NCBI GenBank assembly: GCA_023213315.1
Contig: JAKCPI010001932.1
Coordinates: forward strand, 165,350 to 229,349
Length of the DNA stretch: 64,000 nt
From: Euborellia annulipes
Lineage: Eukaryota; Arthropoda; Insecta; Dermaptera; Anisolabididae
Reading direction: 5' to 3'
The position numbers and the translations under genes were made by a program. This document shows, one piece after another, positions 31,229 through 41,715 of the stretch. Each line of letters begins with the position of its first letter. The stretch's first letter is position 1. Below the pieces are notes generated by a model. The model had not been told where the DNA came from, searched no databases, and saw only the letters and a list, made by a program, of their open reading frames with translations.

Positions 31229-31705
31229 AAATATAAATATTTTGATGTATGAGAAAGCATAGTCGTTTATTTTATATTTATATGTAATATATATGGAGAA
31301 ATATGGTTTAAAAATTGATGTCGATTTGGGTGAATCAAAAAGGGTGGAATGTTGTTGTGTGTGTGGGTGGGTGGGTGGGTGGGTGGGGTGTGTGTGTGTG
31401 TTCAATTTAAGATGAAGGAATTGAGTAGGAGGTTGAAATTATATTTGTAAAAAAGAAAATAACCGAAATCGGAAAGTAGTATTTATGATGTTTTCAGTTT
31501 TTTCGATTTTCTCAAAATTCGTCTAACGATTTGATTAAAATTAAAAATCAATATTTTAGATGTCTTCAAATGTATATTCTCGTTTGCTCAAAATTGTTTG
31601 AAATTCTCTTGTGTATAGGAAAGATAGGAGAAATGGTGATGGTAAAATATAAATATATATTTATTGAATTAAATATTATGGGGACTAAATAATGTAAAAA
31701 TTGGA
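31229..31705 (-). repeat. Decayed inverted copy of the two-hairpin element
   Basis: This directly adjoins the full copy and follows its reverse complement. It has many small losses: TCAATTTAAGATGAAGGAAT for ...TTTTAAGCATG..., TTCGTCTAACGATTTG for TTCGCTCTAACGATTTTG, and a GGTGATGGTAA remnant of GGTTGCCATGGTAACA. Losses, often of C or of homopolymer bases, outnumber substitutions. Confidence 0.7.
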
Positions 31706-31951
31706 GAATAGTAAAGGATTTTTTCATAATATCTCGCAAAATATTTAATCAGAAGTTTTTTTTTTTTTTTTTGTTAAATTCACACACCATCTCTAGGGAA
31801 TGAGATGTCCACCCTCACGGCCCTATTGTGTATTGTCAATGTAAAATTTGAAAGGGATTCCCAAATGGGAAGAGTGTTTTCCAAGGGACTGTAGCCGAGC
31901 CGAGGCCCCAGGGGCAGAGCGGCTGTGGACCAAAGGTGTCTATTACCAACG

Positions 31952-32012
<61 letters not shown>

Positions 32013-32398
32013 AGAGAGAGAGAGAGAGAGAGAGCAAGTACGCATGTATTAGTGAGGCCCCAAATGAGAAGGCGTGCGTTGAAGGGCAGCGGGGGGACTC
32101 CCCGGGGCCTCCAAGTCTCCGGGGGGAACCACCTCTTTGCTCACACCTCCTCTTTAGCCTCTCATCCTCTGCTCTCTCTCACACCTTTCTAGCGAAAAAA
32201 AAAACAGAAATTATTTTTTTTCTATATATACTACTACTACCTATATAATAAACAGGATATATTATTAGTTTTATTATTTTTCGAATGTTTTATCGGTGAA
32301 TTTCCTTAATTCTAAATTTGCATTTAATAAGACGGTGTTGCCGAACTGGCTTTAAATGTTGGCAATGTCAACATTTATAACCTTAAATCTTACTAAAA
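31706..32398. other. Unique DNA with a long (GA)n tract
   Basis: (GA)n runs from about 31957 to 32034, broken by a G9 run. GC-rich single-copy text lies on both sides (31880-31930, 32050-32170). Overlapping frames on both strands are due to the dinucleotide repeat. Confidence 0.5.
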
Positions 32399-32999
32399 TT
32401 AAGGGGGTTCAGGAGCGAAGTCTAAACGTACTTTAAAAAAAACTACAACTATTATAAGGGATTTCTCAATGCGGTTTTTTTTTAATGAATTAAATTCATA
32501 AGGGAATAATGGGACAGAGAGTTAAAATTTGTTTAATGACTTATTAAAAAATTATCGTAATTAATTTTTTTGTTATCAAGCAAATACAAAAAAAAAACAA
32601 TCTGTCCCAATAATCTTTAATTTTGTTTAAATTTAAAAATGAATTTATTGTTATTATTAATCACATATTAATTAAGAAATTTACAAATAAGCTTAGATGT
32701 TTTATTTAAAATTCAACTGTCAAATTAGTTCAGCACTCATGCAATAGATGGCAGGCTAGTCTAACAGACAATATAGTATTAGCCTATATCTGGCCTATAT
32801 TTATATATTTTTATGCTTTTATAAAAGATACATAATATGTAATAACATTTATAAAGTATTTATTGTTAAAAGATCAATAAAAATCAACCAAATGCATTAA
32901 ATATTATTAGCTACCATTCTGACATCTCTTGGCAAATTTTTGAATTACTTGATTTTTTTGGGCATACTTTTTATCACCTTCGATCCTATTTCGCCTTAA
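32399..32999 (-). mobile_element. TTAA-flanked MITE, family T1, complete
   Basis: TTAA at 32399-32402 and 32996-32999. The first end is GGGGGTTCAGGAGCGAAG; the second (CTTCGATCCTATTTCGCC) is decayed. It is collinear with the 11021 copy. Confidence 0.85.
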
Positions 33000-33115
33000 C
33001 AAATACAATCAAATTATTCAAGATAGACTATAAGACGATGTGTATATTTGTAACAATTGTCTGAAAGGAGATGATTAAGGAGTTGTGGTCCGCTAATGGC
33101 GGATTGCACGGCTAG
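33000..33115 (+). mobile_element. Helitron 3' end
   Basis: CCGCTAATGGCGG, TTGCACGG and CTAG at 33112-33115, then T, match the end at 22643. The 5' boundary is uncertain, possibly close to 33000. Confidence 0.55.
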
Positions 33116-33490
33116 TTTATTTATAATGTAATATAATATAGCTTCTTTTGAATTAAATACGAAATACTTTTCAACGATTTATTTATTTATTTCCTTTGTC
33201 TCGTGGGGAGAGCAATTTACCACTAGGGCTCTGGGACCGTTTGCTTTCTTGTTTTTGGTGTCCCAGCTGCCAATTAAGAGTCCAATCCGCAAAAGGTATT
33301 TATAGATAGATGACTAATTAATTTTTAGTGCCAATTATAAAGAAACATCGCAACAGACAATAAATTATTGCCAATCGTCCTATACAAAGACGTATTATAA
33401 AACGCAAAAGAATTGCAATGAATTGTTTATATATTTTAATAAAATAAATATTTTCTTCATTAAATAAAAATTACATTTACTCCGCACTAG
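33116..33490. other. Unique AT-rich DNA
   Basis: No feature recognised. A short GC-richer patch lies at 33200-33290. Confidence 0.4.
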
Positions 33491-34111
33491 ATATGATAAT
33501 TATACTTTACTGATGTACTTTTTCAGTTTTTGTTTATTCGATTTTCTCAAAATTCACTCCAACGATATTAATTCTTCTTCTTCTGTCCTCGCCATTATTA
33601 ATCCCGCGGTGCGGGGTCGGCGGATCTTATTCTCCCCCTCCACCCCTGTCTCCGACAGGCCAAGCTCGGTCATGTCTCTCTTGACCCGATGAAGCCAAGT
33701 CATCCTAGGTGCTCCTCTGCGTTGTCGTCCGAGGAGCCCCATATCATACGCTGCCCTCGCCACACCACTACTCTCTTGGCGTACGACTTGTCCAATCCAG
33801 CGGTGACGCTGTCAGTAGGGATACGGTATCGAAAAAAAGTATCGATACTTGTACTTGGTATCGTATCGAAAGGAAAGTATCGGAAGAAAAGTATCGATAC
33901 CAGTAGGTATCGAGTATTTTTTAAAGTATGAGTATTTTTCCTTTTTTTTTTTTTAAGTTTTTTCGGCATCTTAGGCTCCTGACGTAGTTCAAAGGGCCCA
34001 ACGGAAGATCAACGAGGTATACTGGTATTTTCTTCAAAGTAATGAGCACCAGGAGGACGGGCTTTCTCAACCAAAATACGGATTTCGCCAAAATAAAAGT
34101 CTGTCCATTTT

Positions 34112-34617
34112 CACTGGTCGACGAAAATGAACTTTTTTTCTTTCACAAGAATAAAGATAAAAATATGAGATTCTAGAAATATTTTTCATAAGTTCAAATA
34201 TCATTTCAGTTTTTCCCATCAGGCACATTTTTAAAGATATAGAGAAAAATAAATTTTAATAGAAAAAGTGCTCTAAACGGGCTCTTATTTTGAAATTTCA
34301 AGATTTTTTTAAGACGACACCCATTAAAAAAATGCAGATAGTTTTACTACATATAAGGAAAGTCTCAGCCCAATAATTTAGACGTGCCATAAACGGCTTA
34401 AAATTTAGAAAAATCGAGTTTTTTAAGTTTTTAAAAAAATCTTGAAAATTCAAAATAAGAGCCGTTTTAGAGCACATTTGCTATTAAAATTTATTTTTCT
34501 ATTTATCACTAAAACTGTGCCTGATGGAAAAATTCTAACTACATAACTGAATTCACTATAAAAAATCTACTAAATTCACTAATCAGATTTCTTGTGAAGA
34601 AAACTTTGTCGACCAGT
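34112..34617. mobile_element. Palindromic MITE, ACTGGTCGAC ends
   Basis: Left CACTGGTCGACGAAAATGAA and right TTTGTCGACCAGT are the tips of arms of about 230 bases that mirror each other (GTGCTCTAAACGGGCTCTTA against AAGAGCCGTTTTAGAGCAC) around a centre near 34360. A half copy is at 60613-60733. The superfamily is not resolved because the duplication is unclear. Confidence 0.8.
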
Positions 34618-34794
34618 ATTTTTATTAGTTTATATATTGGCCTTTCTATGTAATACTTGCGCACTTTTAAATTTAGTAAATACCTCCATCTGTATTTGAT
34701 TGACGATTGATTGTAAGTATAGAGGGAAAATGAAGGAGAAAGAAAAACGATTGTCTTTGTTGTTAATTTATAGTAATTATACATGTATCGATCA

Positions 34795-34850
34795 TATGTC
34801 CTGAGGAACGGCGCGACTGGCGTCCGAAACGTCGACGATCAAATAAATCT
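34795..34850 (+). repeat. Hammerhead-like motif, solitary
   Basis: CCTGAGGAACGGCGCGACTG then GCGTCCGAAACGTCGACGAT. The box CTGAGGA and the core GAAACGTC are intact, while helix II is imperfect. No inverted partner is seen within the hAT. Confidence 0.6.
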
Positions 34851-35812
34851 GATAAAAATTGATTTAATTTTTTGTCTGATTTGATTTTTTCCTGGCTGCT
34901 ATTCGCAATCCTTAGTAAATACAGTTTGCAATAATACAAAAAAATTAAATTAGAAATTTAATGTTATTAAATGAAAGGGTTTTTAATAAAAAGTATCAAA
35001 TTTTCGATTATTAATAAATAATTATTAGTGATATGTTCAAATAAAGTCTATCCCAAAAATATCGACCTTTTGTGATATATATATCAACTTACTATTTATA
35101 TCAAGAGAAAAAAGAATATGCGATATTCTTTGGCAGAATCGCAATTAAAATATTTATATAACGTTTAAAGTCTCTCTATATGGCCCAAGATGCCGAAAAA
35201 ACTTAAAAAAAAAAAATGATATTTGAATGAGTACTTTTCATTCGATACCGGCAATCAAGTACTCATATGAGTAAAGTATCGAGGGGTAGCAGGGGAGGAG
35301 GGGGGTGCCCCGGGGAAAAATTAAAAACAAATAATATTTTTTGGAAATTTTTAAAATTAATAATTTAATTTTTTATTTTATTAAATAAAAATAATACTAG
35401 TGATTTATAAACTTTGAAGAGAGTTGAAAGAAGTTTACCAGAAGTATCGAAAGAAAAGTATCGAGTAAAAAAGTACTAGTATCGATACCAGGAAGTATCG
35501 ATACTTTTTTCGTGTCCCTAGCTGTCAGTGATTGGCGCAATGCCAAACCTGCTCCTAATGGTATCATTGGGGATGCGGTCAAGTGTGGTGACACCAAGTG
35601 ACCACCTGGCCATACGCATCTCCAACGATATTCATTAAAATTCAAAAATCAATTCTTTTTTAGATGCTTTTTATTTAAAATGTATATTCTCATTTTGCCA
35701 TTGAATTCTTCTTAAGACCACTTTACTCTTGGACTTCATAGAAAAGATAGGAGAAATGGTTGCCATGGTAACAAAATATAAATATTTCCTCATATTTATA
35801 AATTTTACATGG

Positions 35813-36027
35813 CGCCCTCGGGGCATGGCGTAGAGGTTAGCGTGCTAACCTCGTATACCAAAAGTCGCGGGTTCGGACCCCAGGCAGTCCGATGATTTTA
35901 TTTAAGCCATTTGGATACAAAAAAAAAAAACATTAAAAACATCGTTAAAAGTCTTAAATGGCCTAAGTTGCCGAAAAGACTGTGTGTATCTGCGTGTGAA
36001 TGAGAAAAGTGTGTTTTTTAATAAAAA
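35813..36027 (+). mobile_element. tRNA-derived SINE family 1
   Basis: A complete head (CATGGCGTAGAGGTTAGCGT; GCGGGTTCGGACCCCAGG). The hairpin is cut after AAGCCATTTGGATAC. The tail resumes at CATCGTTAAAAGTCTTAAAT and GTGAATGAGAAAAGTGTG. A deletion removed about 50 bases of the body. It is inserted in a two-hairpin element. Confidence 0.85.
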
Positions 36028-36065
36028 AATTCGAATGTACCGTACTATCGGAAACTAAATAAAAA

Positions 36066-36757
36066 AATCTGGGTGACTGGCGCACAGCACACAACTTTCT
36101 CTTACCTTCGGTAATCGAAAGTTGTGCACTGTGCTTGTCACACCAGATTTTTTGTGTCGACATGTATTTAGTTTCCTACAGTAGGGTACAATTGAATTCA
36201 AGATGTAAAATTTATAAGTATGGGAAAATATTTATATTTTGATACCATGGCAACCATTTCTCCTATCTTTTCTATGGAGTACAAGAGTAAAGTGGTCTTC
36301 AGAAGATTTCAATCACAAAATGAGAATATACATTTTATAGAGAATCTAAAAAATAATTGATTTTTGAATTTAAAAAAAATCGTTGGAGCAAATTTTGAGA
36401 AAATCGAAAAAAACTGAAAAAGTGAATCAGTAAAGTACTAGTACTTTTTGGTCGATTTTGTTCAAAAGCTTCGTGTCACGTCCCATGGGGGTGCCTAACT
36501 TAAATGATAAAATTTCAACCTCCTAGCTCTTTTCGTTCTTGAGATATTTTGTTCACAGACACACACACACACAGACACACAGACACACAGACACACAGAC
36601 AGACACACAGACAGACAGACCATGTCGCGAAAACCACTTTTTTGGATTCAGGGGACCTCAAAACTGAAGATCCATCAAAATCTCGACATCGAATTTTTGA
36701 CATGAACCAATACTTTCTATATATATATTACATATATACATAGGTAAGAGAAAGTAA
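36066..36757 (+). mobile_element. Two-hairpin element, full length
   Basis: Hairpin 36066-36153. The site GATACCATGGCAAC is at 36241-36254. AGTACTAGTACTTTTTGGTC is a variant core. The microsatellite of CAGACA and CACA units (36555-36620) is longer than in most copies. The 3' hairpin ends at 36757. It begins directly where the previous minus-strand copy ends. Confidence 0.85.
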
Positions 36758-36822
36758 TATATGCTGACACAAAAAAATCTTTACAAAACATGAGACAGTC
36801 ACACCAGATTTTTTTACATAAC
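36758..36822 (-). repeat. Two-hairpin 5' hairpin relic (minus)
   Basis: ATATGCTGACACAAAAAAAT ... GAGACAGTCACACCAGATTT matches the minus-strand start of the element with the loop lost. Confidence 0.5.
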
Positions 36823-37231
36823 CCCTTTCAAGGCCGAAAAAAATTAATTCCATATAACGCACAAGTAGGTCTAATAAATTTTTCATTTCACTTGAATTAA
36901 ACAGATACAATAAATCAAATGAAATAGATAAATTTAATAAATATGGTAATTTTCTGAAAACAAAAATCAAATAGCAATAAATTATCAAAGGGAATACCGA
37001 TAACGGAAAAGGTAAAGAAATAAGAGGAGGGTTGGGGGGTGAGGGGAGTCGATAAGGAAATGTGACTCATTGGCATTGCACTATGACAATGTGACATTGT
37101 GTTAATCGGATCGAGACAGGACATTCCAAAAAAAAGACCCGGTGCCTATGTATTTATATAGGCAGGAGAGGGGAGGGTGGAGGGGGAGGCGGCGGCTTCC
37201 TTTGATCTCGCCGGTCTTTTATTATCGCACG
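36823..37231. other. Unique DNA
   Basis: AT-rich text followed by a GC-richer, purine-rich patch (37000-37200). No recognised gene or repeat end. Confidence 0.4.
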
Positions 37232-37250
37232 CAAGAAGCGCCCGTCACTT

Positions 37251-37300
<50 letters not shown>

Positions 37301-37546
37301 TGAAAGTCTCTCTCTCTGTGTGTGTGTGTGTGTATGCCACGCAAAGAACTCTTCTCTCAGTCGACAGAACTTACAGCTTTTACACGCCGCCGACAACACA
37401 AACATTTTTTCTTCTTTTATCTTTTCTTTATATATATACGTGTATTAGATTGACGCAATTCTTCTTAAAACGTTTAGTAAGCTACTTTTAAAATGCTAAT
37501 ATATTGTCCTATTTATAGGTATTTTAAAGAGTAGAATAGAAAAAAT
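37232..37546 (+). repeat. Duplicated segment, copy 1 (filled side)
   Basis: AAGAAGCGCCCGTCACTTCA, (AT)n at 37255-37294, CT/TG microsatellite, TGCCACGCAAAGAACTC, then TAAAACGTTTAGTAAGC and GAGTAGAATAGAAAAA. It is near identical to 37892-38190, differing mainly in microsatellite length. A two-hairpin element follows immediately. Confidence 0.9.
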
Positions 37547-37891
37547 CTGGTGTGACTGGCGAAGCACACAACTTTCTCTTACCTTCGGTAATCGAAAGTT
37601 GTGTACTGTGCTTGTCACACCAGATTTTTTGTGTCGACATATATTTAGTTCCCGACAGTACGGAACATTTGAATTCAGATGTAAAATTTATAAGTATGGG
37701 AAAATATTTATATTTTGTTACCATGGCAACCATTTCTCCTATCTTCCCTATGAAATACAAGAGTAAAGTGGTCTTCAGAAGATTTCAATCGCAAAATGAG
37801 AATATACATTTTAAAGAGCATCTAAAAAATAATTGATTTTTGAATTTTAAAAAAAATCGTTGGAGCAAATTTTGAGAAAATCGAAAAAAAC
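37542..37891 (+). mobile_element. Two-hairpin element, 5' half
   Basis: The hairpin is at 37543-37630 and the X-box-like site at 37717-37730. The element stops within TCGAAAAAAAC, before the AGTACTAGTACT core, where copy 2 of the flanking duplication begins. Confidence 0.85.
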
Positions 37892-38190
37892 CAAGAAGCG
37901 CCCGTCACTTCAATATATATATATTTATAAAATGTTGATAAAAGTCTCTCTCTCTGTGTGTGTGTGTGTATGCCACGCAAAGAACTCTTCTCTCAGTCGA
38001 CAGACACTTACAGCTTTTACACGCACGCCGACACACACAAACATTTTTTCTTCTTTTATCTTTTCTTTATATATATACGTGTACTTAGATTGACGCAATT
38101 CTTCTTAAAACGTTTAGTAAGCTACTTTTGAAATGCTAATATATTGTCTCCTATTTATAGGTATTTTAAAGAGTAGAATAGAAAAAAAAA
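37892..38190 (+). repeat. Duplicated segment, copy 2 (empty side)
   Basis: It repeats 37232-37546 but continues from GAGTAGAATAGAAAAA straight into AAAAAGGAATAGCGGG. This looks like the unoccupied insertion site of the two-hairpin element. Confidence 0.85.
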
Positions 38191-38337
38191 AGGAATAGCG
38201 GGAAACAAACAATGATGATAATGAGCAACCAACAGAGTAGTGTAATAAGGGGGGGGGGGGTCCAGGAAATTTCTAGCTCGTTTTTTTAGATTTTTACCCA
38301 GTATATGGCTAAAATAGAAACTATTTTTTTCTAATAT

Positions 38338-38712
38338 TCATTTTACTTTCTCTTACCTATGTATATATGTAATATATATATAGAGAGAAAGTATTGGATT
38401 CATCTCAAAAATTCGATGTCGAGATTTTGATGGATCTTCACGTTTTGAGGTCCCCTGAATCCAAAAAAGTGGTTTTCGCGACATGGTCTGTCTGTGGGGG
38501 CTGGGTGTGTCGGGTGTGTGTGTGTCCGTGAACAAAATATCTCAAGAACGAAGGAAGAGCTAGGAAGTTGAAATTTTATATTTAAGTTAGGCACCCCCAT
38601 GGAACGTGACACGAAGCTTTTAATCAAAATCGGCCAAAGAGTACTAGTACTTTACTGATGTACTTTTTCAGTTTTTTTCGATTTTCTCAAAATTTGCTCC
38701 AATGATTTTTTA
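38338..38712 (-). repeat. Two-hairpin element, 3' half
   Basis: TTACTTTCTCTTACCTATGT ... AAGAGTACTAGTACTTTACT ... TTGCTCCAATGATTTTT. The microsatellite is short and irregular (GTGGGGGCTGGGTGTGTC). Confidence 0.8.
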
Positions 38713-38744
38713 TAGGGATATAGAGAAAAAATGTGTCTCGCCCC

Positions 38745-39624
38745 TAGGGATGAAACGATACGAGTAAATACAAGTACTTACTCGATACTTTTCTTTCGAT
38801 ACCAAGTACTTTTAGAATCGATACTTTGGAAACGAGTACCAAGTAGGTATCGGTCAAAAATACTCGTATCGATACTCGGTCCTCGTAAGCGATGATTAGT
38901 TAGCCCGAAAGAACATTTACGTCCATTTGTTCTTGTTTACAATCGAATGGTTTCTACCACTGTATTTTAATTTTTATTATAGGAGTGTTTAACAGGGAAA
39001 CACATTGAAAAATTATTATTTTTGGATAGTACCGCTAAAACTGAATTTTTTTTTTTGGTCGTCGTTGTTTTTTTAATTTTAAGAACTTAATGTTTTATGC
39101 CTGTGGAGATTTAATCAAGATTCTCAGGGACTTTGCAGCCTGGAGATTAAATAAAAAAATTTTATTTATTATAATTTCTATTTGTCGACGTTTCGGACTG
39201 GAATCACGACCTTCTTCAGGGCAAATATTGTCAATTATACACGATTTTCGGTATTTTAATATTCATTGCAATTAAAAATATACAATTTCTTTTGACTTTA
39301 ATATGTACAAAAATATTATCATATATTATACTTGCTACTCGAAGGTCTCCGATGTTGAAGGTCGTGATTGGCGACCGAAACGTCAGCAAATAGAAATTAA
39401 ATAAAAGATTTTTATTTAATCTCCTGACTGCAAAGTTCATGCGAATCTTGAAAATATCACTACTTACTGCTGTTTTTTCTTATTTTTAATTGTACGAAAA
39501 AATTGACCGATACGAGTAAGTATCGATGCTTTTCAATCGATACCGAGTAGGTACTCGATACTTTGCGACCGATACCTGTATCGAGTACAAGTATCGATAC
39601 CTCAGTGGTATCGTTTCATCCCTA
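38745..39624. mobile_element. hAT element, TAGGGATGAAACGATAC ends
   Basis: TAGGGATGAAACGATAC and GTATCGTTTCATCCCTA are perfect 17-base inverted ends. The exact 8-bp duplication CTCGCCCC lies at 38737-38744 and 39625-39632. GTATCGATAC-type motifs are dense at both ends. It is related to the element at 33816. No transposase is seen. A hammerhead-like palindrome is nested within. Confidence 0.95.
39105..39465. repeat. Inverted hammerhead-like pair inside the hAT
   Basis: The minus strand at 39184-39222 reads CCTGAAGAAGGTCGTGATTC ... GTCCGAAACGTCGAC. The plus strand at 39350-39395 reads TTGAAGGTCGTGATTGGCGA then CCGAAACGTCAGC. Outer arms match (ACTTTGCAGCCTGGAGATTA left; mirrored near 39415-39440). 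Confidence 0.75.
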
Positions 39625-39935
39625 CTCGCCCCCCCCCGAAATGTTTGCTCGGCATAGCAGCGCGAAAACTGCGCCCCCTGGACCCCCTTGTTCGCCTATT
39701 TATATACATACCGGTACATACATTTTCCCTTTTCATTTTTATATATAGAGAATAAAATATTTAGCGGTTAATTATTCATGAACTTAAGATTTTTTGTGAA
39801 TCATATCCTTTCCGGGACTCTCCCGGTACACAGACAAAAAATTTACGCCGATATTTTAGAATTCAAAATGTAAATAAATAAAAAAAATCGTAAACATGGG
39901 TAAATATTTATATTTTGTTACCATGGCGCTATCCC
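39625..39935 (-). mobile_element. Helitron fragment, same family as 46453-46945
   Basis: Read on the minus strand it carries GGTAACAAAATATAAATATT, CGGGAGAGTCCCGGAAAGGA, AAGTTCATGAATAATTAACC, ATGTACCGGTATGTATATAA and GGGGTCCAGGGGGCGCAG, all in the same order as 46650-46910. Neither the 5' TC nor the hairpin-CTAG end is present. Confidence 0.75.
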
Positions 39936-40242
39936 TGAGGCCTGATTGGTTGTTTCACACATCGGACACCCTCTTAGCCTTTTATATATAAGTATGATGA
40001 TGATAGTAATGATGATAATTATTTTTATATCGCTGTTTCTCCATTGTTTTTTGGAAATTAATCATGTTTTGTAAAAAAACTGTCCCTGATGGAGGGAAAT
40101 GGTATTCAGTTTTTGATTCAGCACACTAAAAAACATTTAATTCATAAAAAATATTCCATTCATTTGAAAAAAAAAAAAAATTAATTTTGCAGATCAGTGT
40201 AATCTGTTTGTAAAAAAAATTAGCATATTGTTTAAATGCTAT

Positions 40243-40628
40243 AACAAAATTCTGGTGTGACTGGCGCACAGGACACAACTTTCTCTTACCTTCGGTAATC
40301 GAAAGTTGTGTTCTGTGCTTGTCACACCAGAATTTTTGTGTCCTAAGTTTTTTAAGAAGTACAAGGGTAAAGTGGTCTTCAGAAGATTTCAATAACAAAA
40401 TGAGAATATACATTTTAAAGAGAATCTAAAAAATAATTGATTTTCGAATTTTAATTAAAATCGTTGCAGCGAATTTTGAGGGAATCGAAAAAAACTGGAA
40501 AAAGTGCATCAGTAAAGTACTAGTACTCTTTGGTCGATTTTGTTCAAAAGCTTCGTGTCACGTCCCAGGGGGGTGCCTAACTTAAATATAAAATTCCAAC
40601 CTCCTAGCTCTTTTTTCGTTCTTGAGAA
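40243..40628 (+). repeat. Two-hairpin element, 5' two-thirds, internally deleted
   Basis: The hairpin is at 40247-40335. It then jumps to AAGTACAAGGGTAAAGTGGT, losing the CATGG segment. It continues to CCTAGCTCTTTTTTCGTTCT and stops. The 3' hairpin is absent. Confidence 0.75.
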
Positions 40629-41165
40629 AATGTTCAAATAATTTTCAATGTGTAGATCCTCTATTTAATTATTTTCAAGGAATAAATGTGCTAAGTCTAG
40701 TTTTCTCGATAGGCTACCATACACACACATACTCTAGAAAACGCTCACTGCATTGTCCCTCTTACTAGCGTTGCAACATTACGTAAGACTTCAACTTCTT
40801 AAACCCTTGGTAAAAAAAAGTTTCTATTTTTCACATCAAAAATTTTACGATATTATCTAACTTTTAAAAAAACTTAAAAACAAAATTACTACGATACAAA
40901 ATTTCTTTAAAGCATCTCATGAATAAAATAAATTCATCTTTAAGGTGAATATTTAACGATGTTTATAAAACAATTTTTTAAAGACCAATAAAAAAAGGAG
41001 AAAGAAAAGAAAAATCATAAAAAAATACTGAAGTAGTAAAATAACCATAAAAAAAGAGTTTTTTTTTAATGTCTAAGTTAATTTTTTAACAAGAAAAAGT
41101 TTCTAAAATATTTTCATAAAATCAAAAAAAGAAAAAAAAACAAAAATTGTCAATCATTTTTTTTT
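40629..41165. other. AT-rich unique DNA
   Basis: Nothing recognised; A and T runs only. Confidence 0.45.
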
Positions 41166-41715
41166 TGACAAAATCTGGTGTGACTGGACACACACCAAAA
41201 TTTTTATTACGAAATATACCTTAGCTCTTTGAAATAAACTATGGTTATTTTTCAAAATTTTAGTCTCATATTATATTTTATATACAATAGAGAATCTTAA
41301 ATAAATACAAAATTTCATAAGAATGGAAAAACAATTTTTTAGATGTGTAAAAAGCTCTAAATGGGATCCCCTATTGAATCGAAATTAACATGCAAATCCC
41401 CAAATGGGGATTTAACATTGGCTCTATGGAAGGAAGAGCCGGAAAATGAACTTAAAAAATCTGAAATATTAAAGTGTACTTCAAACAATTTTGAGGGTAA
41501 AATGAGAATATATATTTTAAAGAGCATCTAAAAAATAATTTATTTATGAATTTTAATCAAAAGCGTTAAAAGTCAATTTTGAGAAAATCGAAAAAAACTC
41601 AACAAGTACATCAGTAAAGTATTAGTACTCTTTGGCCGATTTTGTTGAGAGATAGGAAATTTAAAAAAAAATTATTTTTTTCTAGATATTACATATATAG
41701 GTAAGAGAAAGTAAA
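41165..41715 (+). repeat. Two-hairpin pieces around a second dispersed repeat
   Basis: AAATCTGGTGTGACTGGACA is a 5' stub at 41170. The repeat shared with 5790-5980 occupies about 41220-41430, including CCCCAAATGGGGATTTAAC. The two-hairpin body resumes at AAAGTGTACTTCAAACAATT (41472) and ends in TAGGTAAGAGAAAGTA at 41713. Confidence 0.65.

Larger units (their letters stand above)
33816..35520. mobile_element. hAT element, TAGGGATAC ends, 1.7 kb
   Basis: The exact 8-bp duplication GCTGTCAG lies at 33808-33815 and 35521-35528. The left end is TAGGGATACGGTATCGA and the right end ...TTTTTTCGTGTCCCTA. Both subterminal regions are full of GTATCGATAC-type motifs, as in the copy at 38745-39624. It interrupts the LINE reading frame. 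No transposase frame was found. Nested within are a palindromic MITE and a hammerhead-like motif. Confidence 0.9.
33570..35619 (-). pseudogene. 5'-truncated RTE-type LINE, C-terminal reverse transcriptase remnant
   Basis: The minus strand at 35520-35611 encodes RMARWSLGVTTLDRIPNDTI followed by RSRFGIAPITD. This matches the conserved region after the polymerase domain in RTE-like LINEs. After the nested hAT, 33570-33807 continues with RQRRGAPRMTWLHRVKRDMT and ELGLSETG, the usual R-R-G-x-P-x-x-W C-terminal segment, and ends in a GAAGAAGAAGAA tail. The 13-bp duplication CTCCAACGATATT (33557-33569 and 35620-35632) bounds it. Only the extreme C-terminus is present; the catalytic domain and endonuclease are absent, so it cannot be active. 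Confidence 0.85.
33495..36055 (-). mobile_element. Two-hairpin element split by an RTE LINE and a SINE
   Basis: Minus-orientation pieces lie at 33495-33569 (TTTACTGATGTACTTTTTCA ... ACTCCAACG), 35633-35812 (AAAATTCAAAAATCAATTC ... AAATTTTACAT) and 36028-36055 (GTACCGTACTATCGGAAAC). They join in the right order once the LINE and SINE are removed. The ACTTTCTC end is missing. Confidence 0.8.

Noticed and set aside
31848..32248. Frames of 107-114 codons on plus and 69-85 on minus rich in RERERE or SLSLSL
   Set aside because: They are direct translations of a (GA)n/(CT)n tract with GC-rich flanks; no coding evidence.
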